Source: Candidatus Obscuribacterales bacterium (lineage in GTDB: Bacteria > Cyanobacteriota > Vampirovibrionia > Obscuribacterales > Obscuribacteraceae). Taken from it: a stretch of 64,000 bases of DNA. The position numbers and the translations under genes were made by a program. Below, piece after piece: positions 18,985-28,444 of this stretch (within the stretch, counting starts at the first letter, position 1; each line of letters starts with the position of its first letter). The stretch lies in NCBI GenBank assembly GCA_031292355.1, contig JARLHI010000057.1, positions 1 to 64,000 on the forward strand, read 5' to 3'. The notes under the pieces were generated by a model. It had not been told where the DNA came from, ran no database searches, and was given only the letters and a program-made list of their open reading frames with translations.

Positions 18985-19010
18985 TAAGTCTGCGCACTCC
19001 CTGAATTACT

Positions 19011-19028
19011 TCATACCAGTTGGTATGA
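19011..19028. promoter_or_regulatory. 18-bp perfect palindromic operator between TetR and efflux operon
   Basis: TCATACCAGTTGGTATGA is a perfect 8-2-8 palindrome 26 bases before the tetR start codon and 35 bases before the hlyD-like start codon. Its place between divergent repressor and target genes makes it the likely TetR operator for both directions. Confidence 0.82.
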
Positions 19029-19063
19029 TACAACTTTAGCTCGCATTGTAAGGAAGTGGATCA

Positions 19064-20587
19064 ATGTCTGATAGTGCAAATACCCCAGGTCAAAGGGGCG
19101 CACAGTCTGGGAAGCAGGATGGTATCACTGATAACACTGAGCAAGATAAAAACAACCAAACACAAAGTAAGTCACCTCAGCAATTGCCGCAGCAACCGGC
19201 CCAAATCCAGTCAGCCGAATCGGCTAAGCAAACTCAACTCTCGGCCCAATCTCAAACAGGCGTTGTCGATTCACCCCCAAAGAGAGAATCTGATGCGTCA
19301 AGCGAACATGCACAAACCAAGAAAAAAAAGGAGGGAGACGGCGGCAACAAAGCAAACGGCGCAAGCAAAACGAAATCGCCAAAACCAATAATCATTTTAG
19401 TTGTAGTTATAGCTCTCGTTGCACTAGTTGCATTTCAATTGTTCCGCAATAAGCCTGAAGGAAAAGCTGGCTGGCTCCGCATTAATGGGCGTATCGAAGG
19501 TTACGAAGTAAACGTGGGTGCAAAAATTGCCGGCCGAGTAGAATTCATCTCCAATCGCGAAGGCGATGAAGTGAAATACCAGCAGCCGCTCGTCAAGTTG
19601 AGCGACGAGGACATCAGAGCCCAGCTCAGAGGCGCAAAAGCTCGTTACGAAGGTGCTCTCAATGCAGTGCAGGAAGCAGAAGCCCTGGTCAACGTCTCGA
19701 GAGAACAGGTAGAACAGGCAAAGCTCAACGTCACTCAATCGCAAGAGGATGCTCGAGGAAGAATAGATCAAGCCGATGCCAACCTTGCTTCTCAAAAGGC
19801 TCAATTGAGCCAAGCCATTGCACAAGAAGTGCAAGCGAAGGCTGATCTGGCACTAGCAGCGGTGCGTCAAAAACGTTACGACGAACTTGTTGTTAAAGGA
19901 GCAGTAACCCAAGACGAAGACGATCAGGCGCACAGCACTTTCGAAAGCACCAAAGCGACTGTTGATGCTCGTACTGCCGCAGTAGTCTCGGCCAGACGCC
20001 AGGTGTCGGCGGCTGAAGCTGCCCTGGTGCAGGCAAAAAGCAACGCTTTCAATCCACCAATTAGGATGAGCCAGCAAGTTTCCAGTTCGCGCACTGTGTC
20101 TCAAAACGAAGCGGCTTTGATGCGTGCTCGCCACGACGTCAAGAACGCCAAAGCATCGATAGAGGAGATTGAATCCAATATTGCCTATCTCAATATCAAC
20201 AGTCCTATTCATGGTGTTGTAACAGCACGCACAGTCGAGCCAGGCGCGGTTGTTGCTGCCGGACAAACGGTAATTTCGCTGATTAATTTAGATACAGTCT
20301 ATCTAAGAGCATATGTTCCAGATAGTGAAATTGGCAAAGTACGCCTTCGTCAAAAGGCACTTATTTACTACGATTCCGACCACACCCATGGAATATCCGG
20401 AAAAGTAATTGAAATTGACCCAGAGGCTAGTTTCACTCCGGAAAATATCTACTTCAGAGATGACCGGGTCAAACAAGTTTTCGGCATCAAGATTCTCATC
20501 GACAATCCCTCCAATTATGCAAAGCCCGGCATGCCAGCCGACGCCGATATCGATATTTCGGAAAAATCAGGAGCAACGAATTCTTGA
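19064..20587 (+). CDS. HlyD/EmrA-like periplasmic adaptor of an ABC efflux pump
   Basis: The 507-residue protein has a Gln/Ser/Lys-rich cytoplasmic N-terminus (about 1-105), a single membrane segment PIIILVVVIALVALVAFQLF (about 107-128), then an adaptor body. The barrel half INGRIEGYEVNVGAKIAGRV and the biotinyl-lipoyl half NINSPIHGVVTARTVEPGAV bracket a long Ala/Gln-rich coiled coil (about 165-350). The coiled coil has ASLEQAI-like repeats and DEDDQAHSTFESTKATVD. It begins at ATG 19064 after AAGGAAG. In the five-gene operon it should link the inner-membrane ABC unit to the TolC-like channel. The long disordered N-terminus is unusual for this family. Confidence 0.93.
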   Translation: MSDSANTPGQRGAQSGKQDGITDNTEQDKNNQTQSKSPQQLPQQPAQIQSAESAKQTQLSAQSQTGVVDSPPKRESDASSEHAQTKKKKEGDGGNKANGASKTKSPKPIIILVVVIALVALVAFQLFRNKPEGKAGWLRINGRIEGYEVNVGAKIAGRVEFISNREGDEVKYQQPLVKLSDEDIRAQLRGAKARYEGALNAVQEAEALVNVSREQVEQAKLNVTQSQEDARGRIDQADANLASQKAQLSQAIAQEVQAKADLALAAVRQKRYDELVVKGAVTQDEDDQAHSTFESTKATVDARTAAVVSARRQVSAAEAALVQAKSNAFNPPIRMSQQVSSSRTVSQNEAALMRARHDVKNAKASIEEIESNIAYLNINSPIHGVVTARTVEPGAVVAAGQTVISLINLDTVYLRAYVPDSEIGKVRLRQKALIYYDSDHTHGISGKVIEIDPEASFTPENIYFRDDRVKQVFGIKILIDNPSNYAKPGMPADADIDISEKSGATNS

Positions 20588-22563
20588 ACGGTGTCGACAT
20601 GCCGAATACAGCAAGCCAAGATAATGTCTCATCAACTGCAGCCGATGATGAGTCGAATATTGTCATACATGTTGACGGCTTCAAAAAGAATTACGGTGAA
20701 TTTGAAGCCGTCAAAGGTATTTCTTTCGAAGTAAAAAAGGGCGAAATCTTTGGTCTGATCGGACCAGATGGTGCCGGCAAAACGAGCACATTCCATGTCC
20801 TTGGCGGAGTTATGAATGCCACCGCTGGCAATATTACCATTCTCAATCAATCTCCACGTGATGCGCGAAAACAACTGGGCTATTTGACGCAGCAATTTTC
20901 TCTCCATTTAGATTTGAGTATTCAGGAAAACCTCGAATATAGCGCTGGCGTTCGCGAAGTTTCAACGGAAAAATTTCAAGAAAGAAGCGAGCGCTACTTA
21001 AAGCTAATGGATCTCGCAAAATTCAGACAGAGGCTTGCCGGTCAGCTGTCGGGAGGGATGAAACAAAAGCTCGCATTATGTTGCGCCCTCGTATCTGCGC
21101 CCAATATTTTACTTCTTGACGAACCAACAACTGGAGTCGATCCTGTCTCGCGCCGCGAATTCTGGGATGTTCTTGCAGAAGTTTCTGCCGAGGGCGTGAC
21201 GACGGCTGTAGCCACTCCATATTTGGATGAAGCGGAAAGATGCAACCGAGTAGCCCTCATGTACGAAGGGACAATCACGGAGCTTGGCACACCAAAAGAA
21301 TTGATAGCCAAATTGCACATGCACAGATTGGAAATTCGCTCGAACAGAATTGAACTGCTTGAGACGGCGCTAAACAAGAGCGCCAAGCAAAACCAAGCGA
21401 TAATTAATGACATTCAGGAATTCGGCGACCGGCTTGATGTACTGGTCTCAGAGGTAGAGTCTGGCAAAGCCGCTGTCTTAAAATCGGCTGCAGAAAACAA
21501 TATAGAGCCACCGGAAATTGAAGTTTCCGAACCCAATCTGGAAAACGTATTTGTCAGCAAGCTCAAAGGGACAGCAAGTGAAAAGGGCGGAGAAAAGCAA
21601 TTTCACTTTCAAAAACACGCTCAGACACCGGGTACAGTGGCTATCGGCGCGGATCAGATTGCTATTCACTTCGGAGATTTTCAGGCGGTCAAATCCGTCA
21701 GTCTGAAAGTCGAATACGGAGAAATTTATGGATTGCTAGGCGCAAATGGTGCAGGCAAAACCACAACTATCAAAATGCTTTGCGGTTTACTAACGCCAAG
21801 TTCTGGCTCGATGACGTTGGCCGGCTCAAAAAGTGATTTGCGCAGCTCGCAACTGCGCAAAAAGATCGGCTACATGAGCCAAAAATTCACACTCTACGAC
21901 GATCTTAGCATCAAGGAAAATCTCGAATTTTATTGTGGTGTCTATGATGTTCCTCGCGATCAACGTCAGGAAAAAATGGATTGGGTTCTGGAGACATGTG
22001 GTCTCAAGGGACAAGAAGCATTGCTGACTAGGTCTTTGCCTGGCGGCTGGAAGCAGCGACTATCGTTTGGTGCATCGGTAATGCATCAACCGGAGATTCT
22101 ATTTTTAGATGAACCGACTTCAGGCGTCGACCCGCTAGCGCGGCGACAACTATGGCGCTTAATCAGGCAGTTTGCTCGAAATGGCACTGCGGTATTAGTA
22201 ACCACGCACTTTTTAGAAGAAGCAGAGCATTGCCAGAAACTGGCCTTCATGGTGGCAGGAGAAATCGTCGCCGAAGGAACGCCGTCAGAAATTAAAACCA
22301 GTCAACCAGGCAAGTTAATTGAAATTTCTACAGATAACACGCGAAAAGCAGCACAAGTCGTTCGGCAGACTCTGGATGCCTGGAAAGTAGCTATCTTCGC
22401 AGATAATCTGCATCTCAATCTTGAAAATCCCGATCAAGAATTACCAAAAATTCAACAACAGCTGCAGCTGGCTGGAGTCCGCTTGAATTCGCAACGACAA
22501 ATTCCATTTTCACTTGAAGATGCATTCATTGGTATTGTGCAAAGAGCGAGCGCAGACGACTGA
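20584..22563 (+). CDS. Double ABC ATPase of the efflux pump (YbhF-like)
   Basis: The 659-residue protein carries two ATPase domains in tandem. Domain 1 (about 15-330) has Walker A GPDGAGKTST, signature LSGGMKQKLA and Walker B ILLLDEPTTGVD, but its H-loop is ATPYLDEAE, with Pro where His is expected. Domain 2 (about 355-655) has GANGAGKTTT, signature LPGGWKQRL, Walker B ILFLDEPTSGVD and a normal TTHFLEEAEHC. So domain 1 is likely less active and domain 2 the main hydrolysing site, as in the YbhF-type exporters. The start (TTG or GTG region before MNGVDMPNTAS at 20584) overlaps the adaptor gene by 4 bases and the product is made from one message. Confidence 0.94.
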   Translation: MNGVDMPNTASQDNVSSTAADDESNIVIHVDGFKKNYGEFEAVKGISFEVKKGEIFGLIGPDGAGKTSTFHVLGGVMNATAGNITILNQSPRDARKQLGYLTQQFSLHLDLSIQENLEYSAGVREVSTEKFQERSERYLKLMDLAKFRQRLAGQLSGGMKQKLALCCALVSAPNILLLDEPTTGVDPVSRREFWDVLAEVSAEGVTTAVATPYLDEAERCNRVALMYEGTITELGTPKELIAKLHMHRLEIRSNRIELLETALNKSAKQNQAIINDIQEFGDRLDVLVSEVESGKAAVLKSAAENNIEPPEIEVSEPNLENVFVSKLKGTASEKGGEKQFHFQKHAQTPGTVAIGADQIAIHFGDFQAVKSVSLKVEYGEIYGLLGANGAGKTTTIKMLCGLLTPSSGSMTLAGSKSDLRSSQLRKKIGYMSQKFTLYDDLSIKENLEFYCGVYDVPRDQRQEKMDWVLETCGLKGQEALLTRSLPGGWKQRLSFGASVMHQPEILFLDEPTSGVDPLARRQLWRLIRQFARNGTAVLVTTHFLEEAEHCQKLAFMVAGEIVAEGTPSEIKTSQPGKLIEISTDNTRKAAQVVRQTLDAWKVAIFADNLHLNLENPDQELPKIQQQLQLAGVRLNSQRQIPFSLEDAFIGIVQRASADD

Positions 22564-23669
22564 TGAAAAAGATTCTGGCACAATGCAAAAAGGAACTGAA
22601 CCAGTTTGTCAGGGATAAGCTCACTTTGGCTTTAGCCTTTGTTCTTCCACTTCTCAGTCTCTTATTGTTTGGCTTTGGTGTCAGGCTGGAAATCAAACAC
22701 ATTCCACTCGTTGTGCAAAATTTTGATCAAGGAAGTTTAAGTCTTGATCTTGCCGATCGATTATTCAACAACGCCCAGTTCGATCCGCATCAGTGGTCGG
22801 GCGGTCATCCCCTCGAGAATGCCTTGGATCAAGGCTTTGCTAAAGCAGGTGTGATCATTCCGCCTGATTTTTCTCGCAACCTCAGGCAGGGGCATCAAGC
22901 TCACTTTCAAGTGTTTGTTGACGCCACTGATGTTAATAATGCTCGCGTTATGAAAAACGGCATCATTGGCACAACCGACGGCTTTTTGAAAGCTAACAAC
23001 TTAGTTTCCTCGAAAACTATGATCGAACCTAATATCAGGTTGTGGTTCAATCCTGGCCGTAAGGAATCACTATATGTGGTCCCAGGAGCGCTTGGCGTAG
23101 TACTGTGGATCTTCCCGTCACTACTAGCTGCGCTAGCCATGGTCCGAGAAAAGGAATCGGGCACAATTTTACAGGTCTATGCCTCCAGTATTACCGCAGT
23201 CGAGTTTCTCGGCGGCAAAATTCTAGCCTATTTGATCATCGCTGGCGTCATGGCTGCCTTCCTCATACTCAATGCCAACATCTTCTTCAATATAGGTTTT
23301 GTCAACGACCCCACACCATATCTATTCGGCGTCATATTCTTTCTTTTTAGTGCGGTATCGTTTGGCACAATGATTGGCACCAGGACTAATTCTCAAAGTG
23401 CGGCAGTGCAAGCGGTTGCAACCGGTGGCTTCACAACGTCATTGTTGCTTTCTGGTTATCTTTATCCAATTCGCAACATCGTTTTTCCTCTGTCCTATTT
23501 GACAATTCTCGTACCGGCACGATGGTTCGTACAGCTGTCTCGAGACAGCTTTGTCAGAGGAGGCGGCTGGTCCTACGACTGGTACTTGCCAATTTTTCTG
23601 GCACTAGGTGGTCTTTTCTTTTTCCGAATCGCTCACAAAAACCTGAGCACAATGCAGCTCAAGGTTTAA
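22563..23669 (+). CDS. ABC-2 efflux permease (YbhS-like)
   Basis: The 368-residue membrane protein starts with a cytoplasmic QFVRDKLTLALAFVLPLLSL segment, a first helix, a large external domain (about 45-165, NFDQGSLSLDLADRLFNN) and five C-terminal helices, including the family box FPSLLAALAMVREKESGTILQVYASS and AILIVPARWFVQLSRDSF. This is the DrrB/YbhR-S layout. ATG 22563 overlaps the stop of the ATPase gene by one base (TGATG). With the next gene it forms the heterodimeric membrane core of the pump. Confidence 0.92.
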   Translation: MKKILAQCKKELNQFVRDKLTLALAFVLPLLSLLLFGFGVRLEIKHIPLVVQNFDQGSLSLDLADRLFNNAQFDPHQWSGGHPLENALDQGFAKAGVIIPPDFSRNLRQGHQAHFQVFVDATDVNNARVMKNGIIGTTDGFLKANNLVSSKTMIEPNIRLWFNPGRKESLYVVPGALGVVLWIFPSLLAALAMVREKESGTILQVYASSITAVEFLGGKILAYLIIAGVMAAFLILNANIFFNIGFVNDPTPYLFGVIFFLFSAVSFGTMIGTRTNSQSAAVQAVATGGFTTSLLLSGYLYPIRNIVFPLSYLTILVPARWFVQLSRDSFVRGGGWSYDWYLPIFLALGGLFFFRIAHKNLSTMQLKV

Positions 23670-23680
23670 GGAAGGCGAAA

Positions 23681-24814
23681 ATGAAAATACTTATTTTATT
23701 AGAAAATTTAGTCGGAGCCAGGCTTTACGCCCTCATGACTAAAGAAACCCGACAAATATTGCGAGACAAACAGCAGTTATTTTTGCTGCTGTTTCCACCT
23801 GTCATTCAAATTTGTCTCTACGGATTCGCCCTCAGCCCAGACGTTCAAGACTTGCGGCTGGCTGTAACCGACGAGTGCCACTCGAACAAAAGTCGTGAAT
23901 TGACATCAGCTCTTGTCGAAAATCGAGTCTTCAAAATCGGCAAGTCGCCACTGAACTTGGCAGACATGATGAAGGGCATTGAGCGAGGCAACATTGATGC
24001 AGGCGTTGTCATCCCGCCTGACTTCGATCGTAAAATAAGCCAGGGTGGACCAGCCTCAATACAACTAATAATTGACGCTGTCGATGCCAACACCGCAGGC
24101 ATCACCCAGGGCTACGCCACACAGATGATCAGTTCATACGGTCGCACACTAGCTAGCACCAAGCACGCTCGTCCGGTCCAGAGTGAAGTCACCTATGTCT
24201 ACAATCCTGGTCTAATTTCCGCTTGGTTCTTTGTTCCGGGGGTTCTGGGGCTCGTCTTAACTTTGACAGGCTCGCTGGTATCATCAGTGACGCTGGTCAA
24301 AGAAAAAGATTCAGGCACACTCGAACAATTGCTGATGACACCAGCTGATTCGTGGGAAATTCTCGTTGCCAAAATCGTCCCCTTGCTCGTAATGCTCAAC
24401 GGCACAGTGCTGCTTGCTCTTTGTGTCGGCAAAGTGATGTTTAACTTGCCATTTCGCGGTAACTTCTTTCTCTATATGTTTGTTTCAAACATATACATTT
24501 TTGTGGTCATTTCAATTGGCATCATCCTTGCCACCATCTCCACGAATCAGCGCCAGGCCATTCTTACGTCGTTCTTTTTCAATCTTCCTCTAATTCAGCT
24601 CTCAGGAGCGCTTTCGCCAATCGAAAGCATGCCTGATTTCTTCCGTACGCTCAGCTATTTGAATCCTCTACGGTATTACATTCAGTGCATTCGCAACATC
24701 CTTCTCAAAGGGGTTGGGTTTGATGTGATATGGAAAGACATTTCAGTGCTTGCTGCGCTCGCCGTCCTTTTACTTCTGTCCAGTGCCGCTCGTTTCAGGA
24801 AACAATTGGGCTAA
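23681..24814 (+). CDS. ABC-2 efflux permease (YbhR-like)
   Basis: The 377-residue protein is similar in layout to the permease before it: N-terminal MTKETRQILRDKQQLFLLLF and a helix, an external domain with AVTDECHSNKSRELTSALVE, then SSVTLVKEKDSGTLEQLLMT and five helices. The frame is open upstream to 23522, but that part overlaps the preceding gene; ATG 23681 follows a strong AAGGAAGG site with 6-base spacing and I take it as the start. It is 11 bases from the previous stop. The proteins MLTP.SWEIL and SPIESMPDFF are typical ends. Confidence 0.92.
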   Translation: MKILILLENLVGARLYALMTKETRQILRDKQQLFLLLFPPVIQICLYGFALSPDVQDLRLAVTDECHSNKSRELTSALVENRVFKIGKSPLNLADMMKGIERGNIDAGVVIPPDFDRKISQGGPASIQLIIDAVDANTAGITQGYATQMISSYGRTLASTKHARPVQSEVTYVYNPGLISAWFFVPGVLGLVLTLTGSLVSSVTLVKEKDSGTLEQLLMTPADSWEILVAKIVPLLVMLNGTVLLALCVGKVMFNLPFRGNFFLYMFVSNIYIFVVISIGIILATISTNQRQAILTSFFFNLPLIQLSGALSPIESMPDFFRTLSYLNPLRYYIQCIRNILLKGVGFDVIWKDISVLAALAVLLLLSSAARFRKQLG

Positions 24815-24817
24815 ATA

Positions 24818-26683
24818 ATGAGAAGAATATCCACGACAAAGTTTCAACTCTATTTTAAAACCTGCTCTCTTGCTTTCTCTCTGTTTGCAGGATTTATGCA
24901 AGGCTTTCTGCCTGGCGTCGCGCAAGATAACGTGCCATTGAGACCACGTCAGTCGACGTCATCAGAACAGGTACCAGCTGATAGTCCAGCCGCCATCAAC
25001 CAAAGTGGTCAATCTCTAGATGCGCGCACTTCAGACATTTCGAGCGCTCGCAGCTCAATCAATGTGGATTTCTTAAAGCACAAGAATTCCACGATTATGC
25101 AGCAGACGAACACTCCCCACCCGGTTGCAAGCGGTGCCTCTGGTAGTCCAATCAAAGCTGTTCTGACAAAAAGCAGCCAAGTCGAGGCTGGACCGTCGCA
25201 AGCTAACGGTACTGGCGCACCTATGGACGAGATACAGTTGACTAAACCAGCTCTGAAGTCGCTCGTCAGCGTCAACGATTACATCAGTCCATTTAGATTT
25301 GACGCCACTGCCGAAAGTACCATTAATTTGCAACAGGCGCTCAACATCGCTCTTGACCAGAACCTGGACTTAGCTATTTCGCGAACAAATACCAAACAAA
25401 GAGAATTTGCCTACTATTCTTCGCTAGGAAATTTTTTGCCAGATCCGACATTTGGCTATAGTGACTATCTCACCAAGGGTCACATAGGCTTGCCTGGTTC
25501 GTTTGGGGCGTTACTTGGCGCAAGCAGTGCTGCAGCATTGTCGGGTACGACTGCAAGCAGTGCAACCTCACTGGCCGCATTGAGCACCGCCAGCAATTCC
25601 AGCACCACAATCAGGATCCATCATCCCTTTGAAGTCATGCATGCGGGACTCGACTACTACGCTTATCGAGGCGGCAGTGTTTTGTTTGGTGCCCTGCAGT
25701 CCAAACACAACCTCAAAGCCGCCAAGCATCAAGAGAGTGCCAGTCTCAGTGACACTTTGATGACTATCACTCAAAATTACTATAATTTGATGCTCGCAGA
25801 AACTCTTTTGCAGATTCGCGTAGATGCAGTCCAAGTTTCAGAAGAACAGTTGCGACGCAACCAGGATCGTTTCCACTCAGGACTAGCCACAAATCTCGAT
25901 GTCCTCCAATCAAAAACTCAATTGTCGAGAGATCGTCAGGCGTTACTAGATCAGCAAGTCAACCGACGTTCAGCATCTATTGCTCTGGCTGATTCATTGA
26001 ACATCAATCTCAGCGGAGACCTAATTCCAATTGAAGTAAATGTCAAAAAGGTTCGTCTTATTGATTCACGCATGAATATCTCCGACATACTGCAATTAGC
26101 GTTAGACAATCGTCCAGAGTTGAAGCAGTACGAAGAGCTTCGCCTGGCCGCAAAAAAAGCAATTATGGTGGCAGCAGCGAATCTACAGCCGACGGTGCTT
26201 ATCTCTGGTGCCGCTTACGGTATTGGACCGCCCAATAATGTGCAGGCTCTTGGAGTGCTAGCAATTAACGCTAACTGGAGGCTGCGAGGCGCTGGCACGG
26301 TTGACGCATTCGATATTCAGCAAGCCCGCTGGCAAGCGCGGCAAGCGTCTCTCAACTCTCAAAAAGAGTTGCAAACTGTTCTCAGCCAGGTGCGCAATTC
26401 ATATCTGCAGATTTTAGACAAAGAAAAAAACATTGAAGAGGCCTCAAACGAAGTGGAATCCTCATTGGAAGAATTGCGCTTAGCCGAATTGAGAAAAAGC
26501 AGTGGACTCGGCATCAACCTCGACATCATCACCGCACAACGAGATTACACGCAAGCGAGGGTGGATAAAGCTCAGGCGATTATCAATTTCAATATTGCGC
26601 AAGCTCAACTCTTGCACGACACTGGTCTGATTTCGGTGGATGCGCTAACGGCTGGACGCCTTCTCAGTAAGTCGGGCAAATAA
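24818..26683 (+). CDS. TolC-like outer membrane efflux protein
   Basis: The 621-residue product has a signal peptide (after MRRISTTKFQLYF, hydrophobic SLAFSLFAGFMQGFLPGVA) and then a Ser/Gln-rich low-complexity stretch to about residue 160. Two TolC repeats follow: INLQQALNIALDQNLDLAIS near 170 and NISDILQLALDNRPELKQYEEL near 425, each with long helices and heptad-like Gln/Ala segments. It is 3 bases after the permease gene and completes the pump: ABC core, HlyD adaptor, outer-membrane channel. The N-terminal linker of about 150 residues is longer than in proteobacterial TolC. Its presence shows a diderm envelope. Confidence 0.93.
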   Translation: MRRISTTKFQLYFKTCSLAFSLFAGFMQGFLPGVAQDNVPLRPRQSTSSEQVPADSPAAINQSGQSLDARTSDISSARSSINVDFLKHKNSTIMQQTNTPHPVASGASGSPIKAVLTKSSQVEAGPSQANGTGAPMDEIQLTKPALKSLVSVNDYISPFRFDATAESTINLQQALNIALDQNLDLAISRTNTKQREFAYYSSLGNFLPDPTFGYSDYLTKGHIGLPGSFGALLGASSAAALSGTTASSATSLAALSTASNSSTTIRIHHPFEVMHAGLDYYAYRGGSVLFGALQSKHNLKAAKHQESASLSDTLMTITQNYYNLMLAETLLQIRVDAVQVSEEQLRRNQDRFHSGLATNLDVLQSKTQLSRDRQALLDQQVNRRSASIALADSLNINLSGDLIPIEVNVKKVRLIDSRMNISDILQLALDNRPELKQYEELRLAAKKAIMVAAANLQPTVLISGAAYGIGPPNNVQALGVLAINANWRLRGAGTVDAFDIQQARWQARQASLNSQKELQTVLSQVRNSYLQILDKEKNIEEASNEVESSLEELRLAELRKSSGLGINLDIITAQRDYTQARVDKAQAIINFNIAQAQLLHDTGLISVDALTAGRLLSKSGK

Positions 26684-26753
26684 TTAGGGTCTGCTTTCAG
26701 CGCCTCTCAAGTTGAAGTGCCTTATAAGACGTCTACATGCCAGGAAGTTCCCA

Positions 26754-27728
26754 TCAGGCGATGGTTTTCTTATTCGAAACTTTGAAAATTCTCTTGCCGT
26801 ACGTATGCCAGATCGTAAACGTCAAAAGGGCAACCGAACTAAGGAACCAGAAAAGGCTCCAGACAACAGCTGGAATATATGGTGGCATGCTCGCCATGTT
26901 ACTTGCATCAGACCAGGCACCACCCGATGGTGACAAGCCAAGGCCCAATTGCACCAGATACAAAATGCCGGTGAAGCTGTTTAGAGCTGTTTGTATGGCA
27001 AGAAAGAGCAACAACAAATTTGCAGTATGCGGCTTCAATTTTATGCCAGCAAAAATGAGAAATGCACTCATAACAATGCCCCAGAGAAAACTGCCAACAC
27101 CGGCCAAGCCAGTTGAAAGAACATTGCCACCAATCAGAAAAAGGCTTGCCGCAGCCATTGCCGTGCCAAGGAAAATCAAAATGAATTTGGACAAACGAGG
27201 ATACTGTCCCACAAATATGAGCAGACTTCCAAAAATAGCAGTACCTAGATATCCAGCTTGAGTGTAGAAAAATGGCATGCCACCGATGCAGTTGGTCAAA
27301 CCGCCATGTCCAGCACCATCGCTGACGATGGTTAATCCGGTAATGTATCCACCTGTGGCGATGCAAACAAGAGCATGACTGAGTTCGTGCACCATCGTCG
27401 TAAATTGAGTGACAGGTGCAAAGAGCAAACTGATGATGGGCGTCTGCGCGAGAAACAAACTGAGGACGGTCAAAATCCAAAAACTAATGGCGTTAAACGA
27501 ACTACTAAATCCAGCTGTTTTGCCGTCGTCCTTGGAAGGGAGGCTCAGAGCGCTTGTTCCACTGACCGCTAAACTGTTGTTTGTGTTGGCTCCAGCTTTG
27601 ACGATATTGCCAAACAAGGATTTTTTGGCTTCCTTGATCTTGATTTTTTCTTTGTCGAGCAGACCGTCTGCTTTTTTATCTGGTTGGGGCTTTAACGGCA
27701 CGGCGAAGGACCTCAGTAATGAGAACAA
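26754..27728 (-). CDS. M50-like membrane metalloprotease
   Basis: The 324-residue protein has a charged cytoplasmic N-terminus of about 80 residues (Lys-rich), then seven or so membrane helices. The zinc motif H114-E115-L-S-H118 lies in MVHELSHALVC, within a helix, as in the M50B/site-2 protease group (PF13398-like). A later conserved Asp in GGAWSDASNMA could be the third metal ligand. Members of this group are often sporulation or stress-signal proteases or of unknown role. Its start overlaps nothing; the TPR protein gene lies two bases upstream, and both are on the minus strand. Confidence 0.85.
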   Translation of the reverse strand: MFSLLRSFAVPLKPQPDKKADGLLDKEKIKIKEAKKSLFGNIVKAGANTNNSLAVSGTSALSLPSKDDGKTAGFSSSFNAISFWILTVLSLFLAQTPIISLLFAPVTQFTTMVHELSHALVCIATGGYITGLTIVSDGAGHGGLTNCIGGMPFFYTQAGYLGTAIFGSLLIFVGQYPRLSKFILIFLGTAMAAASLFLIGGNVLSTGLAGVGSFLWGIVMSAFLIFAGIKLKPHTANLLLLFLAIQTALNSFTGILYLVQLGLGLSPSGGAWSDASNMASMPPYIPAVVWSLFWFLSSVALLTFTIWHTYGKRIFKVSNKKTIA

Positions 27729-27730
27729 GT

Positions 27731-28138
27731 CTACACTGCTGTTATTGTAAAGCCTTGGGATTGCTTCGAATGCTCTAGTTGCTTCTTCAACGCAACTAGT
27801 GTTCCAGCATGTAGGCCATTTGGCGATCTTTTTTTGGCCAAGTCCGGCCTGTTAATAAGCTCGTAGGCGTCGGCCCGTTTGCAATAAGCTAGGGATTTCT
27901 TGGGTTCTAATTCGATCACCCTGTTAAAGTCCTTGATTGCAGCATTGGCATCCAACAAATAATAATGGTCCTGCCCCAGCTTGAGTAGCGCGTCACAGTT
28001 GGTTGCGTCACTGGCCAAAACATCCATTTGGCGCTTTTGCTCGTCTGCCACAAAGTGCTGCACGGGAATCCAAACTAATATCAGCAGTAGGATGGTTATC
28101 CCAATCCCATAGACTATCACCCCATTTCTAAGCCACAT
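27731..28138 (-). CDS. Membrane-anchored TPR protein
   Basis: The 135-residue product has one N-terminal helix (NGVIVYGIGITILLLILVWI) and then about 1.5 tetratricopeptide repeats: CDALLKLGQDHYYLLDANAAIKDFNRVIELEP and KSLAYCKRADAYELINRPDLA. The last 35 residues are Lys/Gln-rich. It is two bases upstream of the M50-like gene and presumably cotranscribed, perhaps as its membrane partner. It could also be a short scaffold of no relation. Confidence 0.75.
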   Translation of the reverse strand: MWLRNGVIVYGIGITILLLILVWIPVQHFVADEQKRQMDVLASDATNCDALLKLGQDHYYLLDANAAIKDFNRVIELEPKKSLAYCKRADAYELINRPDLAKKRSPNGLHAGTLVALKKQLEHSKQSQGFTITAV

Positions 28139-28285
28139 CTTTTGCTCCTGTGCTGCTCACATCCGGTTTTTACCTTGTTAAAAAGACGCTGAGACAATCT
28201 TCTCTACATACCAAACACTCGATATGACTACCCCAGGCGTTTCAAGTTCAGCCCTGACACCTGCCTGATACCACTATCTGCCCAC

Positions 28286-28312
28286 AAAAATGCCTACCCA
28301 TAAAGGATAGGC
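28286..28312 (-). terminator. Intrinsic terminator after tRNA-Ser
   Basis: On the minus strand an eight-pair stem (GCCTATCC from 28312-28305, loop TTTAT, GGGTAGGC from 28299-28292; one G-T pair) is followed by a run of five T (28290-28286). It lies 19 bases after the 3' end of the tRNA. Confidence 0.8.
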
Positions 28313-28330
28313 AAAATGCTTATAAAAATT

Positions 28331-28420
28331 CGGAGAGGGAGAGATTCGAACTCTCGGTACAGCTTTTGACCGTACAACTTCTTAGCAGGAAGCCGCTTTC
28401 GACCACTCAGCCACCTCTCC
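28331..28420 (-). tRNA. tRNA-Ser (GCT)
   Basis: The 90-base sequence folds as a class II tRNA. The acceptor stem is GGAGAGG/CCTCTCC with discriminator G, the D arm contains TGGCTGAGTGGTCGAAAGCG, and the anticodon loop CTGCTAA (stem CTTC/GAAG) has GCT at positions 34-36. A long variable arm and the T arm GAGAGTTCGAATCTCTC follow. CCA is not encoded. It reads AGC and AGU codons. Confidence 0.96.
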
Positions 28421-28438
28421 AAAAGTTGATGAAAGAAC

Positions 28439-28444
28439 ATTATA
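28439..28444 (-). promoter_or_regulatory. -10 box for tRNA-Ser
   Basis: A perfect TATAAT on the minus strand (forward 28444-28439) lies about 18 bases before the 5' end of the tRNA. No strong -35 box was seen. Confidence 0.5.

Noticed and set aside
23522-23680. N-terminal extension of the second efflux permease
   Set aside because: It overlaps the first permease gene and a strong AAGGAAGG site fits ATG 23681.
26737-27261. 174-codon plus-strand frame over the M50-like gene
   Set aside because: It is the mirror of a membrane protein gene with a clear HExxH motif and helices.
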